Below, piece after piece: positions 52,624-62,760 of a stretch of 64,000 nucleotides of DNA. Source of the DNA: Ruminococcus sp. AM22-13 (lineage in GTDB: Bacteria > Bacillota > Clostridia > Lachnospirales > Lachnospiraceae); assembly GCF_003471165.1 (NCBI RefSeq), contig NZ_QRIL01000003.1:115499-179498 (forward strand), given 5' to 3'. The notes below the pieces were generated by a model, which worked only from the letters and a program-made list of their open reading frames with translations, was not told the DNA's origin and did not search any database. The stretch's first letter is position 1, and each line of letters begins with the position of its first letter. A program made the translations under genes and the position numbers.

Positions 52624-54222
52624 ATGAGTTACACTGCTCTTTACAGAAAATTCAGACCGGATAATTTCGCAGATGTCAAAGGCCAGGATCACATCGTGAC
52701 CACCCTGACAAATCAGATCAAACACAACCGGATTGGCCATGCATATCTGTTTTGCGGAACGAGAGGAACCGGTAAAACAACAGTAGCCAAAATTCTGGCG
52801 AAAGCAGTCAACTGTGAACATCCCGTAAATGGCAGCCCATGCAATGAATGTGCCATGTGTAAAGCAATTCAGGCAGGGACTGCAATGAATGTGATCGAGA
52901 TTGATGCTGCATCAAACAATGGTGTAGACAATATCCGAGAGATCAGAGAAGAGGTTTCTTACCGCCCGACAGAGGGTAAATATAAAGTATACATCATAGA
53001 CGAGGTTCATATGCTTTCCACAGGTGCATTCAATGCCCTGCTGAAAACACTGGAAGAACCGCCGTCTTACGTTATGTTTATCCTTGCAACAACAGAGGCG
53101 CACAAGATTCCTATCACGATTTTATCCAGATGCCAGAGGTATGATTTCCACAGAATTACCATAGATACGATCGCAGCCAGACTGGATGAACTTCTTAAGG
53201 TCGAAGGTGTAACTGCTGAGGAAAAAGCAGTCCGCTATGTGGCGAAAGCAGGGGATGGCTCTATGCGAGATGCGTTGAGCCTTCTTGACCAGTGTATCGC
53301 TTTTTACCTTGGACAGGAACTTACCTATGATAAAGTTCTGGAAGTTCTGGGTGCTGTTGATACTGAAGTGTTCAGTAAACTTTTGCGTAAAGTAATTCAG
53401 GGGGATGTGACAGGTTCTATCCATATCTTGGAGGAACTGATCGTAGGCGGCAGGGAACTGAGCCAGTTTGTAGGAGATTTTACATGGTATATGAGAAATC
53501 TTCTTCTGGTAAAGACTTCTGAGAATCCGGAGGAAGCGATTGACGTTTCATCTGAGAATATGAAGCTTCTGAAAGAAGAGAGCACGATGCTGGAAGCGGA
53601 GACGCTGATGCGTTACATCCGAATCTTTTCAGATCTTTCTAATCAGATACGATACGCAACGCAGAAGAGAGTTCTTGTGGAAATCGCACTGATCAAATTG
53701 TGCCGTCCTGCGATGGAAACAAATCTGGATTCTGTTCTGGACAGACTTCGTGTGCTGGAACAGCGGATAGATGAGCGCCCGGTGCAGCAGGGAACATCTG
53801 CGACAGGAGCGGATACCGCTGTAACTGCTACAGCAGCTAAGAAAGCTCCGGCAAAAGCGGCACCGGAGGATCTGCAGAAGATCGTGGCGGGCTGGAGAGT
53901 GATCACAGGTCAGACAACAGGGATGTTTAAACAGATGCTGCAGAAATCTGTTCCAAAATATAATGGAGAAACAGGAGAGCCGATTCTTTATGTGGAGTTT
54001 CAGGATTTCCTCGGACAGTCTTATGTAGATAATCCGGAAGCAAAGAAAGAACTTCAGGATATCATCATTGCCCAGACAGGAAAGACAGTAGAAATCCAGA
54101 TGCTGGTAGCAAATCAGCATCAGCATACGAATCTGGCGAACATCACAGTGGATCAGGCAATAAAAGATAACATCCATATGGATGTTGTTATAGAAGAAGA
54201 CCCTGATGAACCGCTGGAATAA
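52624..54222 (+). CDS. dnaX: DNA polymerase III subunit gamma/tau
   Basis: The 532-residue clamp-loader ATPase has Walker A FCGTRGTGKTTVAKILAKAVNC, a zinc-binding Cys cluster (C...PVNGSPCNECAMC), Walker B VYIIDEVHML and sensor 1 LATTEAHKIP. Domain III and a shorter tau-like C-terminal region (about 405-532) follow. A TAGGAG site precedes ATG 52624. It leads the dnaX-yaaK-recR order conserved across Firmicutes. Confidence 0.96.
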   Translation: MSYTALYRKFRPDNFADVKGQDHIVTTLTNQIKHNRIGHAYLFCGTRGTGKTTVAKILAKAVNCEHPVNGSPCNECAMCKAIQAGTAMNVIEIDAASNNGVDNIREIREEVSYRPTEGKYKVYIIDEVHMLSTGAFNALLKTLEEPPSYVMFILATTEAHKIPITILSRCQRYDFHRITIDTIAARLDELLKVEGVTAEEKAVRYVAKAGDGSMRDALSLLDQCIAFYLGQELTYDKVLEVLGAVDTEVFSKLLRKVIQGDVTGSIHILEELIVGGRELSQFVGDFTWYMRNLLLVKTSENPEEAIDVSSENMKLLKEESTMLEAETLMRYIRIFSDLSNQIRYATQKRVLVEIALIKLCRPAMETNLDSVLDRLRVLEQRIDERPVQQGTSATGADTAVTATAAKKAPAKAAPEDLQKIVAGWRVITGQTTGMFKQMLQKSVPKYNGETGEPILYVEFQDFLGQSYVDNPEAKKELQDIIIAQTGKTVEIQMLVANQHQHTNLANITVDQAIKDNIHMDVVIEEDPDEPLE

Positions 54223-54310
54223 TTAATGATATTTGAAGAATTGTGGGAGCAGCATAGCTGCGGAACAATTCGTAATATCAAAAATATGTAGAATAAAGGA
54301 GGATACCACA

Positions 54311-54667
54311 ATGGCAAAACGTGGAGGATTCCCGGGAATGGGTATGCCGGGAAATATGAATAATCTTATGAAACAGGCGCAGAAAATGCAGCGCCAGATG
54401 GAAGAGAATCAGAAAGCACTGGAAGAGAAAGAATTCACAGCTACAGCAGGTGGCGGAGCTGTAGAAGTAACCATCTCCGGTAAAAGAGAAGTTACAAAAG
54501 TAAAACTTCAGGAAGAGGTTGTAGATCCTGATGATATCGAAATGCTGGAAGACCTGATCATTGCAGCAACAAACGAGGCACTTCGCAAAGTTGAAGAAGA
54601 ATCCACAGCCGTTATGTCAAAACTGACAGGCGGCCTTGGCGGCCTTGGCGGGGGCCTTCCATTCTGA
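54311..54667 (+). CDS. yaaK: YbaB/EbfC family nucleoid-associated protein
   Basis: The 118-residue protein starts [32 protein letters not shown] and has the [21 protein letters not shown] strand region typical of YbaB/EbfC dimers that bind DNA. The C-terminus is Gly-rich. AAAGGAGGATACCACA precedes ATG 54311. The stop overlaps the recR start (TGATG). Confidence 0.95.
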   Translation: MAKRGGFPGMGMPGNMNNLMKQAQKMQRQMEENQKALEEKEFTATAGGGAVEVTISGKREVTKVKLQEEVVDPDDIEMLEDLIIAATNEALRKVEEESTAVMSKLTGGLGGLGGGLPF

Positions 54668-55266
54668 TGGAATACTACAGCAGTCATATCAATAAGCTGA
54701 TCGAGCAGCTTTCCCATCTTCCGGGAATCGGGGCAAAATCAGCACAGAGGCTGGCATTTCACATCATGAACATGCCGAAAGACCAGGTAGACCAGCTTAC
54801 TTCATCGATCATCAATGCCAGAGAGAATGTGCAGTATTGCAAATGCTGCTACACGCTTACAGACAGAGAAATCTGCCCGATCTGCAGTAATGATAAACGA
54901 GATCATTCCATAATCATGGTCGTAGAGAATACCAGAGATCTTGCCGCATATGAGAAAACCGGCAAATTCGACGGTGTTTATCATGTACTTCATGGTGCAA
55001 TCTCACCTATGCTTGGAATCGGGCCGGATGATATCAAGCTGAAAGAACTCATGCAGCGTCTGACGAAAGATGATGTAAAAGAAGTGATCGTTGCCACAAA
55101 CTCCAGTCTGGAGGGCGAGACAACAGCAATGTATATCAGCAAACTGATCAAACCTACCGGTATCAAAGTAAGCAGAATCGCAAGCGGCGTTCCTGTAGGT
55201 GGTGATCTGGAGTACATTGATGAAGTAACTTTACTGCGTGCTCTCGAGGGACGCGTAGAACTTTAA
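54667..55266 (+). CDS. recR: Recombination protein RecR
   Basis: The 199-residue protein mediates RecA loading at gaps with RecF/RecO. HLPGIGAKSAQRLAFH is the helix-hairpin-helix, CKCCYTLTDREICPIC the zinc finger, and VVENTRDLAAYEKTGKFDGVYHVLHG the Toprim domain. One-base overlap with yaaK. Confidence 0.97.
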   Translation: MEYYSSHINKLIEQLSHLPGIGAKSAQRLAFHIMNMPKDQVDQLTSSIINARENVQYCKCCYTLTDREICPICSNDKRDHSIIMVVENTRDLAAYEKTGKFDGVYHVLHGAISPMLGIGPDDIKLKELMQRLTKDDVKEVIVATNSSLEGETTAMYISKLIKPTGIKVSRIASGVPVGGDLEYIDEVTLLRALEGRVEL

Positions 55267-55318
55267 AAGTTATTGCAGATGAAGTAACTTTTGAAATCTG
55301 GTAAAAGGAGGAGCAACT

Positions 55319-56428
55319 TTGTCAAAAAAGAAAGCAACTTCTTCTGAAGTGGCAGAGAAAGCTGGCGTATCCCAGGCAACGGTATCGATGGTCCTGAATA
55401 AGAAATACAATGTTTCTTTTTCCAGAGAGACAGTAGAGAAGGTAGAACAGGCAGCCCGGGAATTGGGTTATCAGCTTCCCAGCCGCAAAAACAAAAAAGA
55501 CAGCAAGAAGGAAAAACTGATCGTTGTCTTTTGCCCAACTCTGACAAGTCCATACTATGTGCTGCTCCTTCAGGGAGTAGAGGCAGTAGCGAACAAGCAG
55601 GGATATGGCGTCTTTATCTGCAATACACAGAGAGATGCCCGCCTGGAGGAGAAATACCTTCGCATGATGCATACCATTCAGCCTCAGGGAATCATCTACA
55701 GCTGCAATCCAAATCCGGACTTTCAGCAGCAGGTGGAACAGCTGGCGCAGACGATTCCTCTTGTTATCATCAGTAACAAAGAGAAAACTACTACGGTAGA
55801 TGCCATCAATCAGGATAATACAGTAGTGGGAAAAATGATGGCCAGGCATCTGCTTGATCTGGGACACAGAGATGTGGCATTTATCACGCCGCCTCTGACC
55901 AGAAGACAATGGCAGAGAAGTAAACGTGTAAATGGTTTTGTAAAGGAATTTGAGAAAGAAGGCCTGAAGGAGCATGTGATCATAAAGGCAGCAGATGAGT
56001 CTATTGACTCAAGAATTCCACGAATGGATACAGAATATTCCATGGGCTACCAGCTTACCATGGAACTTTTGGAAGAGGGAAGGGAATTCACTGCGATTGC
56101 CGGTCAGAATGACATGATGGCAATTGGGGCGCTGGATGCACTTCATGAGGCAAAGATTCATGTGCCGAGGGATGTCTCGGTAATCGGATGTGACAATATT
56201 TTTTATTCCAGCATCCGGAGAATTTCTCTCACGACCATCGATCATTTTGTAGCACTTAAAGGCCAGGATGCGTGTGACATTATTATCCGCAAGATTGATA
56301 CAAGGGAGCGGGCGCTGACAGATTCAGCGCCGATCAGTCTTTATAATATTGAATACACGCCCAAGCTCATATCCAGACGCACAACCGGATATGCGAAAAT
56401 CCGGAAAAACCCTTCCGGGAAAAATTAA
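55319..56428 (+). CDS. LacI-family transcriptional regulator
   Basis: The 369-residue protein has the N-terminal LacI helix-turn-helix (TSSEVAEKAGVSQATVSMVLN and the hinge-proximal ELGYQLPS) and a periplasmic-binding-like effector domain with AIAGQNDMMAIGALDAL and VIGCDNI. It begins with TTG at 55319 behind AAAGGAGGAGC. It lies 260 bp before the transaldolase/transketolase genes, which may be its targets; that is inference. Confidence 0.92.
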   Translation: MSKKKATSSEVAEKAGVSQATVSMVLNKKYNVSFSRETVEKVEQAARELGYQLPSRKNKKDSKKEKLIVVFCPTLTSPYYVLLLQGVEAVANKQGYGVFICNTQRDARLEEKYLRMMHTIQPQGIIYSCNPNPDFQQQVEQLAQTIPLVIISNKEKTTTVDAINQDNTVVGKMMARHLLDLGHRDVAFITPPLTRRQWQRSKRVNGFVKEFEKEGLKEHVIIKAADESIDSRIPRMDTEYSMGYQLTMELLEEGREFTAIAGQNDMMAIGALDALHEAKIHVPRDVSVIGCDNIFYSSIRRISLTTIDHFVALKGQDACDIIIRKIDTRERALTDSAPISLYNIEYTPKLISRRTTGYAKIRKNPSGKN

Positions 56429-56604
56429 TTAAATACGCCGTAGAAAATTATTAATAATAATTTGGAACTTCAAAACCAAACTGCAGATAAGATATACCGT
56501 AGAAATACGATTCAAAGACGGATTGACTATAATTTATCAAGGAAATCAGTATTAATAAAAAATATAATTATTAATAAGAAAATTATTAATAATTATTCAT
56601 GCGC

Positions 56605-56632
56605 TTGACCTTCCTCAGAAGTTTGCTATAAT
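56605..56632 (+). promoter_or_regulatory. Promoter of the transaldolase-transketolase operon
   Basis: TTGACC (56605-56610) and TATAAT (56627-56632) are 16 bp apart. Upstream, TTATTAATAAT-type palindromic words recur at about 56446-56460 and 56563-56597, and CGAACGAACG follows the -10. These could be operators, but AT-rich chance repeats are likely. Confidence 0.7.
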
Positions 56633-56688
56633 GAAATCATCAAACGAACGAACGCTTGGAATGAGCAAAAACAGGAGGGTTTATAATC

Positions 56689-57342
56689 ATGAAATTTTTT
56701 ATTGACACAGCAAAAGTAGAAGATATTAAAGCAGCTAACGATATGGGTGTAATCTGTGGTGTTACTACAAACCCATCTCTTATCGCAAAAGAAGGAAGAG
56801 ATTTCAACGAAGTAATCAAAGAGATCACATCTATCGTAGACGGACCGATCAGTGGTGAAGTTAAAGCTACAACAACAGACGCTGAAGGCATGATCAAAGA
56901 AGGCCGTGAGATCGCAGCAATCCATCCAAACATGGTTGTTAAGATCCCTATGACAGTAGAAGGTCTGAAAGCAGTTAAAGTTCTTTCAGCAGAAGGAATC
57001 AAAACAAACGTTACTCTGATCTTCACAGCTAACCAGGCACTTTTGGCTGCAAGAGCTGGTGCTACTTATGTATCTCCATTCCTTGGAAGACTTGATGATA
57101 TTTCCACAAGAGGTGTAGATCTGATCCGTGAGATCGCTGAGATCTTCGAAGTAGCTGGAATCGAAACAGAGATCATCGCTGCAAGCGTAAGAAATCCGAT
57201 CCATGTAACAGACTGCGCACTTGCTGGTGCTGATATCGCAACAGTTCCGTACAGTGTAATCGTACAGATGACAAAACATCCTCTGACAGATGCAGGTATC
57301 GTGAAATTCCAGAACGATTATAAAGCAGTATTCGGCGAATAA
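56689..57342 (+). CDS. Transaldolase / fructose-6-phosphate aldolase family
   Basis: The 217-residue protein belongs to the short transaldolase subfamily (TalC/Fsa). [36 protein letters not shown] (Schiff-base Lys) and [26 protein letters not shown] are present. Next to transketolase it most likely acts as a transaldolase in the pentose phosphate pathway. Codon use looks optimised, as for a highly expressed gene. AAACAGGAGGGTTTATAATC precedes the ATG. Confidence 0.93.
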   Translation: MKFFIDTAKVEDIKAANDMGVICGVTTNPSLIAKEGRDFNEVIKEITSIVDGPISGEVKATTTDAEGMIKEGREIAAIHPNMVVKIPMTVEGLKAVKVLSAEGIKTNVTLIFTANQALLAARAGATYVSPFLGRLDDISTRGVDLIREIAEIFEVAGIETEIIAASVRNPIHVTDCALAGADIATVPYSVIVQMTKHPLTDAGIVKFQNDYKAVFGE

Positions 57343-57357
57343 GGAGAATTTACCATA

Positions 57358-58197
57358 ATGGAAAAATTAGAACTTCAGAAAATTGCAAACGAAGTCCGCA
57401 AAGACATCGTTACAGCAGTACACGCTGCAAAAGCAGGACATCCGGGCGGATCTCTGTCTGCAGCAGATGTATTCACATACTTATATTTTGAAGAAATGAA
57501 TATTGATCCTAAGGATCCTAAGAAAGCGGATCGTGACCGTTTCGTACTTTCCAAAGGTCACACAGCACCAGGATATTATTCTGCACTTGCAGAAAGAGGA
57601 TTTTTCCCGAAAGAAGATTTAAAGACTCTTCGTCATCTTGGATCTTATTTACAGGGACATCCGGATATGAAGCACATCCCGGGTGTTGATATGTCCAGCG
57701 GTTCTCTTGGACAGGGAATCTCTGCAGCAGTAGGTATGGCTCTTTCCGCTAAATTAAGCAACGAGAGCTATCGTGTATATACATTATTAGGTGATGGCGA
57801 GATTCAGGAAGGCCAGGTATGGGAAGCTGCTATGTTCGCAGGCCACAGAAAACTGGACAACCTTGTAGTAATCGTAGATAATAACGGACTTCAGATCGAC
57901 GGTAAGATTGACGATGTATGTTCTCCGTATCCGATTGATAAGAAATTTGAAGCATTTAACTTCCATGTAATCAACGTTGCTGACGGAAATGATATGGATC
58001 AGTTAAAAGCTGCTTTTGATGAAGCAAAGGCTACCAAAGGAATGCCTACAGCTATCATTATGAAAACTGTAAAAGGAAAAGGCGTTTCCTTCATGGAAAA
58101 CCAGGCCGGATGGCATGGAAAAGCTCCGAATGACGAGCAGTATGCACAGGCGATGGCAGACTTAGAAAAGGTAGGTGAAGCATTATGTCAGAAGTAA
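57358..58197 (+). CDS. Transketolase, N-terminal subunit
   Basis: The 279-residue protein is the thiamine-pyrophosphate-binding half of a split transketolase: SKGHTAPGYYSALAERG, PGVDMSSGSLGQGISAAVGMAL and the TPP/Mg motif LLGDGEIQEGQVWEAAMFA. It pairs with the next gene product. RBS AAGGAGAATTTACCATA follows the transaldolase stop directly, so the three genes form one operon. Confidence 0.95.
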   Translation: MEKLELQKIANEVRKDIVTAVHAAKAGHPGGSLSAADVFTYLYFEEMNIDPKDPKKADRDRFVLSKGHTAPGYYSALAERGFFPKEDLKTLRHLGSYLQGHPDMKHIPGVDMSSGSLGQGISAAVGMALSAKLSNESYRVYTLLGDGEIQEGQVWEAAMFAGHRKLDNLVVIVDNNGLQIDGKIDDVCSPYPIDKKFEAFNFHVINVADGNDMDQLKAAFDEAKATKGMPTAIIMKTVKGKGVSFMENQAGWHGKAPNDEQYAQAMADLEKVGEALCQK

Positions 58198-59123
58198 AGA
58201 AGATCGCAACAAGAGCAAGCTATGGTGCTGCACTGGTTGAATTAGGTAAGAAACATGAAAACCTGGTCGTTCTGGACGCTGACCTTGCTGCAGCTACTCA
58301 GACAGGTGTATTTAAGAAAGAATTTCCGGAGCGTCATATTGACTGCGGCATCGCTGAGTGTAATATGATGGGTATCGCTGCAGGTCTGGCTACAACTGGA
58401 AAAGTTCCTTTTGCCAGCACATTTGCAATGTTTGCAGCTGGACGTGCATTTGAGCAGGTTCGTAACTCTATCGCATATCCGAAGATCAATGTTAAGATCG
58501 GTGCTACTCACGGTGGAATCTCTGTTGGTGAAGATGGCGCTACTCATCAGTGCTGCGAAGACTTTGCACTTATGAGAGCAATCCCGGGAATGGTTGTTGC
58601 ATGCCCTTCTGATGATATTGAAGCAAAAGCTATGGTAGAAGCAGCTTACGAGCATGTTGGCCCTGTATACATGAGATTCGGACGTCTTGCAGTTCCGGTT
58701 ATCAATGACAGACCAGACTATAAATTTGAATTAGGAAAAGGTATTGTCCTTCGTGAAGGAAAAGACCTTACAATTATCGCAAACGGTCTTTGCGTAGCTC
58801 CTGCTCTTGAAGCAGCAGAGAAGCTTGCTGCAGACGGCGTAGATGCAAAAGTAATCAACATCCATACAATCAAACCTCTGGACGAGGAACTTGTAGTTGC
58901 AGCTGCCAAAGAAACTGGCAAAGTTGTAACAGTAGAAGAGCACTCTGTAATCGGCGGACTTGGCGGAGCTGTATGCGAATGCCTGTCTGAGAAAGCACCT
59001 GTACCTGTAAAACGTATCGGTGTAAATGATGTATTCGGAGAATCAGGCCCTGCAGTTGCTCTGCTTGAGAAATATGGTCTTGATGCAGAAGGCATCTACA
59101 AACAGATCAAAGAATTCGTATAA
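58185..59123 (+). CDS. Transketolase, C-terminal subunit
   Basis: The 312-residue protein supplies the pyrimidine-binding and C-terminal domains: ADLAAATQTGVFKKEFPERHIDCGIAECNMMGIAAGLA, GISVGEDGATHQCCEDFALMR and the C-terminal regulatory domain. It overlaps the N-terminal subunit gene by 13 bases and its last 28 bases overlap the convergent yyaC-like gene. Confidence 0.95.
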   Translation: MSEVKKIATRASYGAALVELGKKHENLVVLDADLAAATQTGVFKKEFPERHIDCGIAECNMMGIAAGLATTGKVPFASTFAMFAAGRAFEQVRNSIAYPKINVKIGATHGGISVGEDGATHQCCEDFALMRAIPGMVVACPSDDIEAKAMVEAAYEHVGPVYMRFGRLAVPVINDRPDYKFELGKGIVLREGKDLTIIANGLCVAPALEAAEKLAADGVDAKVINIHTIKPLDEELVVAAAKETGKVVTVEEHSVIGGLGGAVCECLSEKAPVPVKRIGVNDVFGESGPAVALLEKYGLDAEGIYKQIKEFV

Positions 59124-59644
59124 TTTAAGATTCCCTGTGTGATGGTATCTGCCAGTGAGATTACTGTAGACAGACGGGTAGTCTGGAGCGTTAACTGTTC
59201 CAGCATACCGGCAATGTTTACGATGCCTGTGATATGGATATCACCAACAGGTGGAAGTTCCTTTTGAACTCCGGCACCTGGGTATAGTGCGCCATTTGCT
59301 ATGGTCACATATCCCAGGTGCTTTTTTTGCCCAAGAGATGCGTCTACGGCGATTACCAGCCCGTCAGGATGAAGAAGTTTTATCTGGCGGGAAATTTTTT
59401 CCAGATTCAAAGCATGCACAGGCTCTTTAAGTGTACCGTATATATAAATACCATGTGCATCCAGATGTTCAAAAAGCTGATAACCAACATACGGACCAAG
59501 GCAGTCGCCGGTTACACGGTCACTTCCAATACAGAGAAAAATCAGCTCAGACCATCTGGCTGGATGGTGTAGAATACATTTGTTTAAAAGAAAAGCAATT
59601 TCCTCCGGGGAGTTGCTTTCTTGCGAGTTTACATAAAATACCAT
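59096..59644 (-). CDS. yyaC: Spore protease YyaC-like protein
   Basis: The protein of about 182 residues contains IFLCIGSDRVTGDCLGPYVGYQL, LVIAVDASLG and GDIHITGIVNIAG, features of the YyaC family, which is related to the GPR-like germination proteases and hydrogenase maturation proteases. It is expected in the forespore. The GGAGGGTAT site favours ATG at 59644 over an in-frame start 13 codons upstream. This gene supports a sporulating host. Confidence 0.85.
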   Translation of the reverse strand: MVFYVNSQESNSPEEIAFLLNKCILHHPARWSELIFLCIGSDRVTGDCLGPYVGYQLFEHLDAHGIYIYGTLKEPVHALNLEKISRQIKLLHPDGLVIAVDASLGQKKHLGYVTIANGALYPGAGVQKELPPVGDIHITGIVNIAGMLEQLTLQTTRLSTVISLADTITQGILNYTNSLICL

Positions 59645-59958
59645 ATACCCTCCGTTTACTTTGTAATAAGATGCTGGAATCAAAAAGCTTTGGATCTGTC
59701 ATCATATTATGAAATCATCACAATTATTTAGAAGAATGGTATCTGCGGTGTATCTGGTACATTGTTTTCGAAATAACTATGATGTACTGCGATATATTTT
59801 TGGATTTTGCAACGCTATCTATGTTTCATCATATCCTTCTTCGGAGAAATTTATGCACAGTGCAAAATCTGTCGCCAAATTCTCATAAATCTGCCTTATA
59901 ATGTGCTAAAATCCGCGATTTACCTGTGTTATTCTGATAGCCGAAGGGGTGATGAGAT
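59645..59958. other. Non-coding gap between yyaC and the MPN-LysM gene
   Basis: A sequence CATAATA on the minus strand (59702-59710) resembles a sigma-F/sigma-G -10 box for yyaC but no good -35 is present. TTATAATG near 59893-59900 may be the -10 of the plus-strand gene. Otherwise nothing recognisable. Confidence 0.35.
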
Positions 59959-61326
59959 ATGATAGAAGTAATCTATAAGGACGAATCTCAGGAAACACAA
60001 AATGGTGAAGAACCATTTGGATTACCCAGAAATATACGTCAGATTGGCCTTGTTGGTGATGATTACAGAATTTATATGGAGGATTATGTGTACACATTTC
60101 TGGTAAGACTTGCCAGGGCGGAAAATGCATCAGGAGAACAGCGGGCCAGAGTGGCGATTCTTACAGGAGAGATAAAATGGCGTTCCCAGATCGCTTACCT
60201 GTTTATAAAGGGAGCGGTTATGGCAGAAAACATGGATGCAGCGCCAGATCATATAGATTTCTCAAAGGAACAATGGAAACAAATACAGGACGACCAGAAA
60301 CAATATTTTGACGATCAGGAAATTGTAGGGTGGTTTTTCTCACAGCCCCAGATTACACTGGAAGCGACAGAATTGATGACAAAAGTACATATGAAATATT
60401 TTGGCGGGGAAAAGGTTCTGATGCTGATGGAGCCTCAGGAGAGAGAAGATGCATTCTTCCGTTATGAGAATAATGGGATGACACATTTGGGAGGATATTA
60501 TCTCTATTATGAAAAAAATCCAGGCATGCAGACGTACATGGTTGATAAAAATAAAGAACTCCAGCCGGATGTACCGGAACATTATGAAGACCAGGCAGTA
60601 AAAGATTTCCGCAAAATAATTACAGATAAGAAAGAAAAGAAGAAGGAGTTAGCAGCTCCTTCTGTTTTTTCATATGGATTGACGGCATGCCTCGCAATAG
60701 CGGTGCTGACAGTAGGCATGAATTTTTACAGAAACTATCAGAGAGCGGACCGGACAGGGGAAGAAAGCGCAACGGTTTCTTCTGTGATTGTTGAAGAAAT
60801 AACACCGTCGCCGGCTATCCAGAGTGAAACAGATATGAGTACACAAAACAATACTGATACATCAGAGAATGAAAAAAAGGATTCAGGTACACCAAATAAT
60901 GCATCTGATGTATCAGGTGATACAGCATGGAATGACCCTCAAGAAGAAAGCAGAACAGATATCCGCAAATTATCCGGTGCAGAGAAACAGACTTCGACAG
61001 TACAGGAAGAGACAAAAGTAAAATCGGACAAAACAGAACAGGTTCCAGTGTCAAAAACAGAAAAGTCAGATAAAACAGAACAGATTTACCAACAGGAATC
61101 AGATGAGCGTAAAGCACAAAAAAGAGTCAGGGAAGCTGCACAGAAGGAAAACCGTGAGGCGGCGGGACAGATTCATGAGTCTTACGTGATCCAGCCAGGG
61201 GACACGCTCTATCAGATATGTATGAACAGATATGGAAATATTGAAGCCCTTAGCCAGCTGTGTCAGTTAAATGGTATGTCAGCAGATGAAACCATTTATC
61301 CGGGACAAGTAATTGTATTACCTTAG
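59959..61326 (+). CDS. Degenerate MPN (JAMM)-like domain, membrane segment and LysM protein
   Basis: The 455-residue protein has an N-terminal domain (about 30-195) that follows the MPN/JAMM fold pattern: VAILTGEI, IKGAVMAENMDAAPDHIDFS, EIVGWFFSQP (124-130), KVLMLMEPQ and GGYYLYYEK. The JAMM metal ligands are lost: GWYHSHP is GWFFSQP and the later Asp is Met, so it cannot be a metalloprotease. A membrane segment follows (about 236-255), then a Ser/Thr/Glu/Lys-rich linker and a LysM domain (about 404-455; YVIQPGDTLYQIC). The LysM should bind peptidoglycan outside, with the MPN-like part in the cytoplasm. Role unknown. Confidence 0.8.
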   Translation: MIEVIYKDESQETQNGEEPFGLPRNIRQIGLVGDDYRIYMEDYVYTFLVRLARAENASGEQRARVAILTGEIKWRSQIAYLFIKGAVMAENMDAAPDHIDFSKEQWKQIQDDQKQYFDDQEIVGWFFSQPQITLEATELMTKVHMKYFGGEKVLMLMEPQEREDAFFRYENNGMTHLGGYYLYYEKNPGMQTYMVDKNKELQPDVPEHYEDQAVKDFRKIITDKKEKKKELAAPSVFSYGLTACLAIAVLTVGMNFYRNYQRADRTGEESATVSSVIVEEITPSPAIQSETDMSTQNNTDTSENEKKDSGTPNNASDVSGDTAWNDPQEESRTDIRKLSGAEKQTSTVQEETKVKSDKTEQVPVSKTEKSDKTEQIYQQESDERKAQKRVREAAQKENREAAGQIHESYVIQPGDTLYQICMNRYGNIEALSQLCQLNGMSADETIYPGQVIVLP

Positions 61327-61508
61327 AAAATTGTGTATAATAGAGGACAAAAAGTTATCAGAATATTGCTGTTTGCCAGTGTACCGACAAGTTGATTCCT
61401 GAAATGATCCTGCTGGCACACCGGCACATTGCTTTATAAATAGCTATATCAATTACGCGGTGAACAGTGACACTAAAATATGAAAGTGAGAAATCAGGTA
61501 AGGCTAAG

Positions 61509-62759
61509 ATGGCAAATACATTAAAAAAAATTGTAAAAAAGCATAAGAAGAAAAAACTTATGGCAGAAAAACAGAAAATGGCTAAAGCCCAAGGGGTATC
61601 AGAGGAGGAGTATGCTGATAATTATGAGCTCAGATTATCCCGCCATAAAAGAAACATAGTCAAAAAGACAGTCATTACAGTAGTGGCGATAGCTGCTGCT
61701 GTAACAGCTGTTGGTTTTTATATAGAAAAAAGAAGTTATCATAATTATAAGGTAGTACAGTCCAGTGAACAGGAAGATGTTGTTTCTACAAGCTATATTG
61801 AAATGGATGGAGATATCCTTCGATATAGCCCGGATGGAGTCTCACTTGTTTCTGATAAGATGAGTACACTCTGGAGTGAAACTTATCAGATGCAGAATCC
61901 GGTGGCTGATGTTAACGGAACGCGTGCGGTAATCGCGGATAAAGATGGAACAACATTGGAAATCTATGATAAATCAGGAAAGACTGGCAGTGTGACAACT
62001 TCTTACAGTATCATTAAGGCAAGAGTGTCAAAGAGCGGTCTTGTAGCTGCGATTCTGGATGGCGGAGACGATACATGGATTGATTTTTACAGTACAGATG
62101 GAAGTCTGATTGCTGAAAACCAGACGAAGATAGATGATCCCGGATATCCTCTGGATATTGCTGTGTCAGAAGATGGCGTGGTTATGATGGTAACTTATCA
62201 GTTTGTAGACGGCAGCGATACGACCAGCTATGTTGCATTTTATAATTTCGGAGATGTAGGACAGAACGAAGATGACAGAATCGTCAGTGGATACAAATAC
62301 GAAGGTGTGGTAGTGCCGCAGATTCAGTACCTTTCCAATAATCGTTCGATAGCACTTAAAGACAATGGTTTCACGATTTATCAGGGAAGCCAGATTCCGA
62401 AAGAAGTAAAAACAATAGAGACGGATAAGGAAATCGTCAGTACATTTTATGATGATGATATGGTTGGCCTTGTCTTTAAAAATGACAGCAAAGATAAGCA
62501 GTATATCATGGAAGTATACAATACTGCAGATGGCAAGCTGAAATTTAAAGAAGATTTTAATATTCCATATACAACGATCAAATTAAGCGGTGGAAATATT
62601 TTAATGTATAACAGTTCACAGATGTGCGTTATGAATAGCAGAGGCGTTCAGAAATATCTGGGAAGTGTAGACGGAACGATCAAAGACTTTTTCAAAATAG
62701 GGATGAACAGATATCTGCTGGTACTGGATAGTGGGGTAGATGTGATAAAATTGAGTTAG
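61509..62759 (+). CDS. DUF5711 family membrane-anchored protein
   Basis: The protein of about 416 residues has a basic N-terminus (KKIVKKHKKKKLMAEKQKMAK), one membrane segment (TVITVVAIAAAVTAVGFYI, about 60-80) and a large outer domain of repeated beta strands resembling a beta-propeller (SVEDGVVMMVTYQF and similar). I recognise it as DUF5711. Start uncertain: ATG 61509 is favoured, GTG 61467 is possible. It precedes the CvpA-like gene with a 1-bp gap. Function unknown. Confidence 0.75.
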   Translation: MANTLKKIVKKHKKKKLMAEKQKMAKAQGVSEEEYADNYELRLSRHKRNIVKKTVITVVAIAAAVTAVGFYIEKRSYHNYKVVQSSEQEDVVSTSYIEMDGDILRYSPDGVSLVSDKMSTLWSETYQMQNPVADVNGTRAVIADKDGTTLEIYDKSGKTGSVTTSYSIIKARVSKSGLVAAILDGGDDTWIDFYSTDGSLIAENQTKIDDPGYPLDIAVSEDGVVMMVTYQFVDGSDTTSYVAFYNFGDVGQNEDDRIVSGYKYEGVVVPQIQYLSNNRSIALKDNGFTIYQGSQIPKEVKTIETDKEIVSTFYDDDMVGLVFKNDSKDKQYIMEVYNTADGKLKFKEDFNIPYTTIKLSGGNILMYNSSQMCVMNSRGVQKYLGSVDGTIKDFFKIGMNRYLLVLDSGVDVIKLS

Positions 62760-62760
62760 G

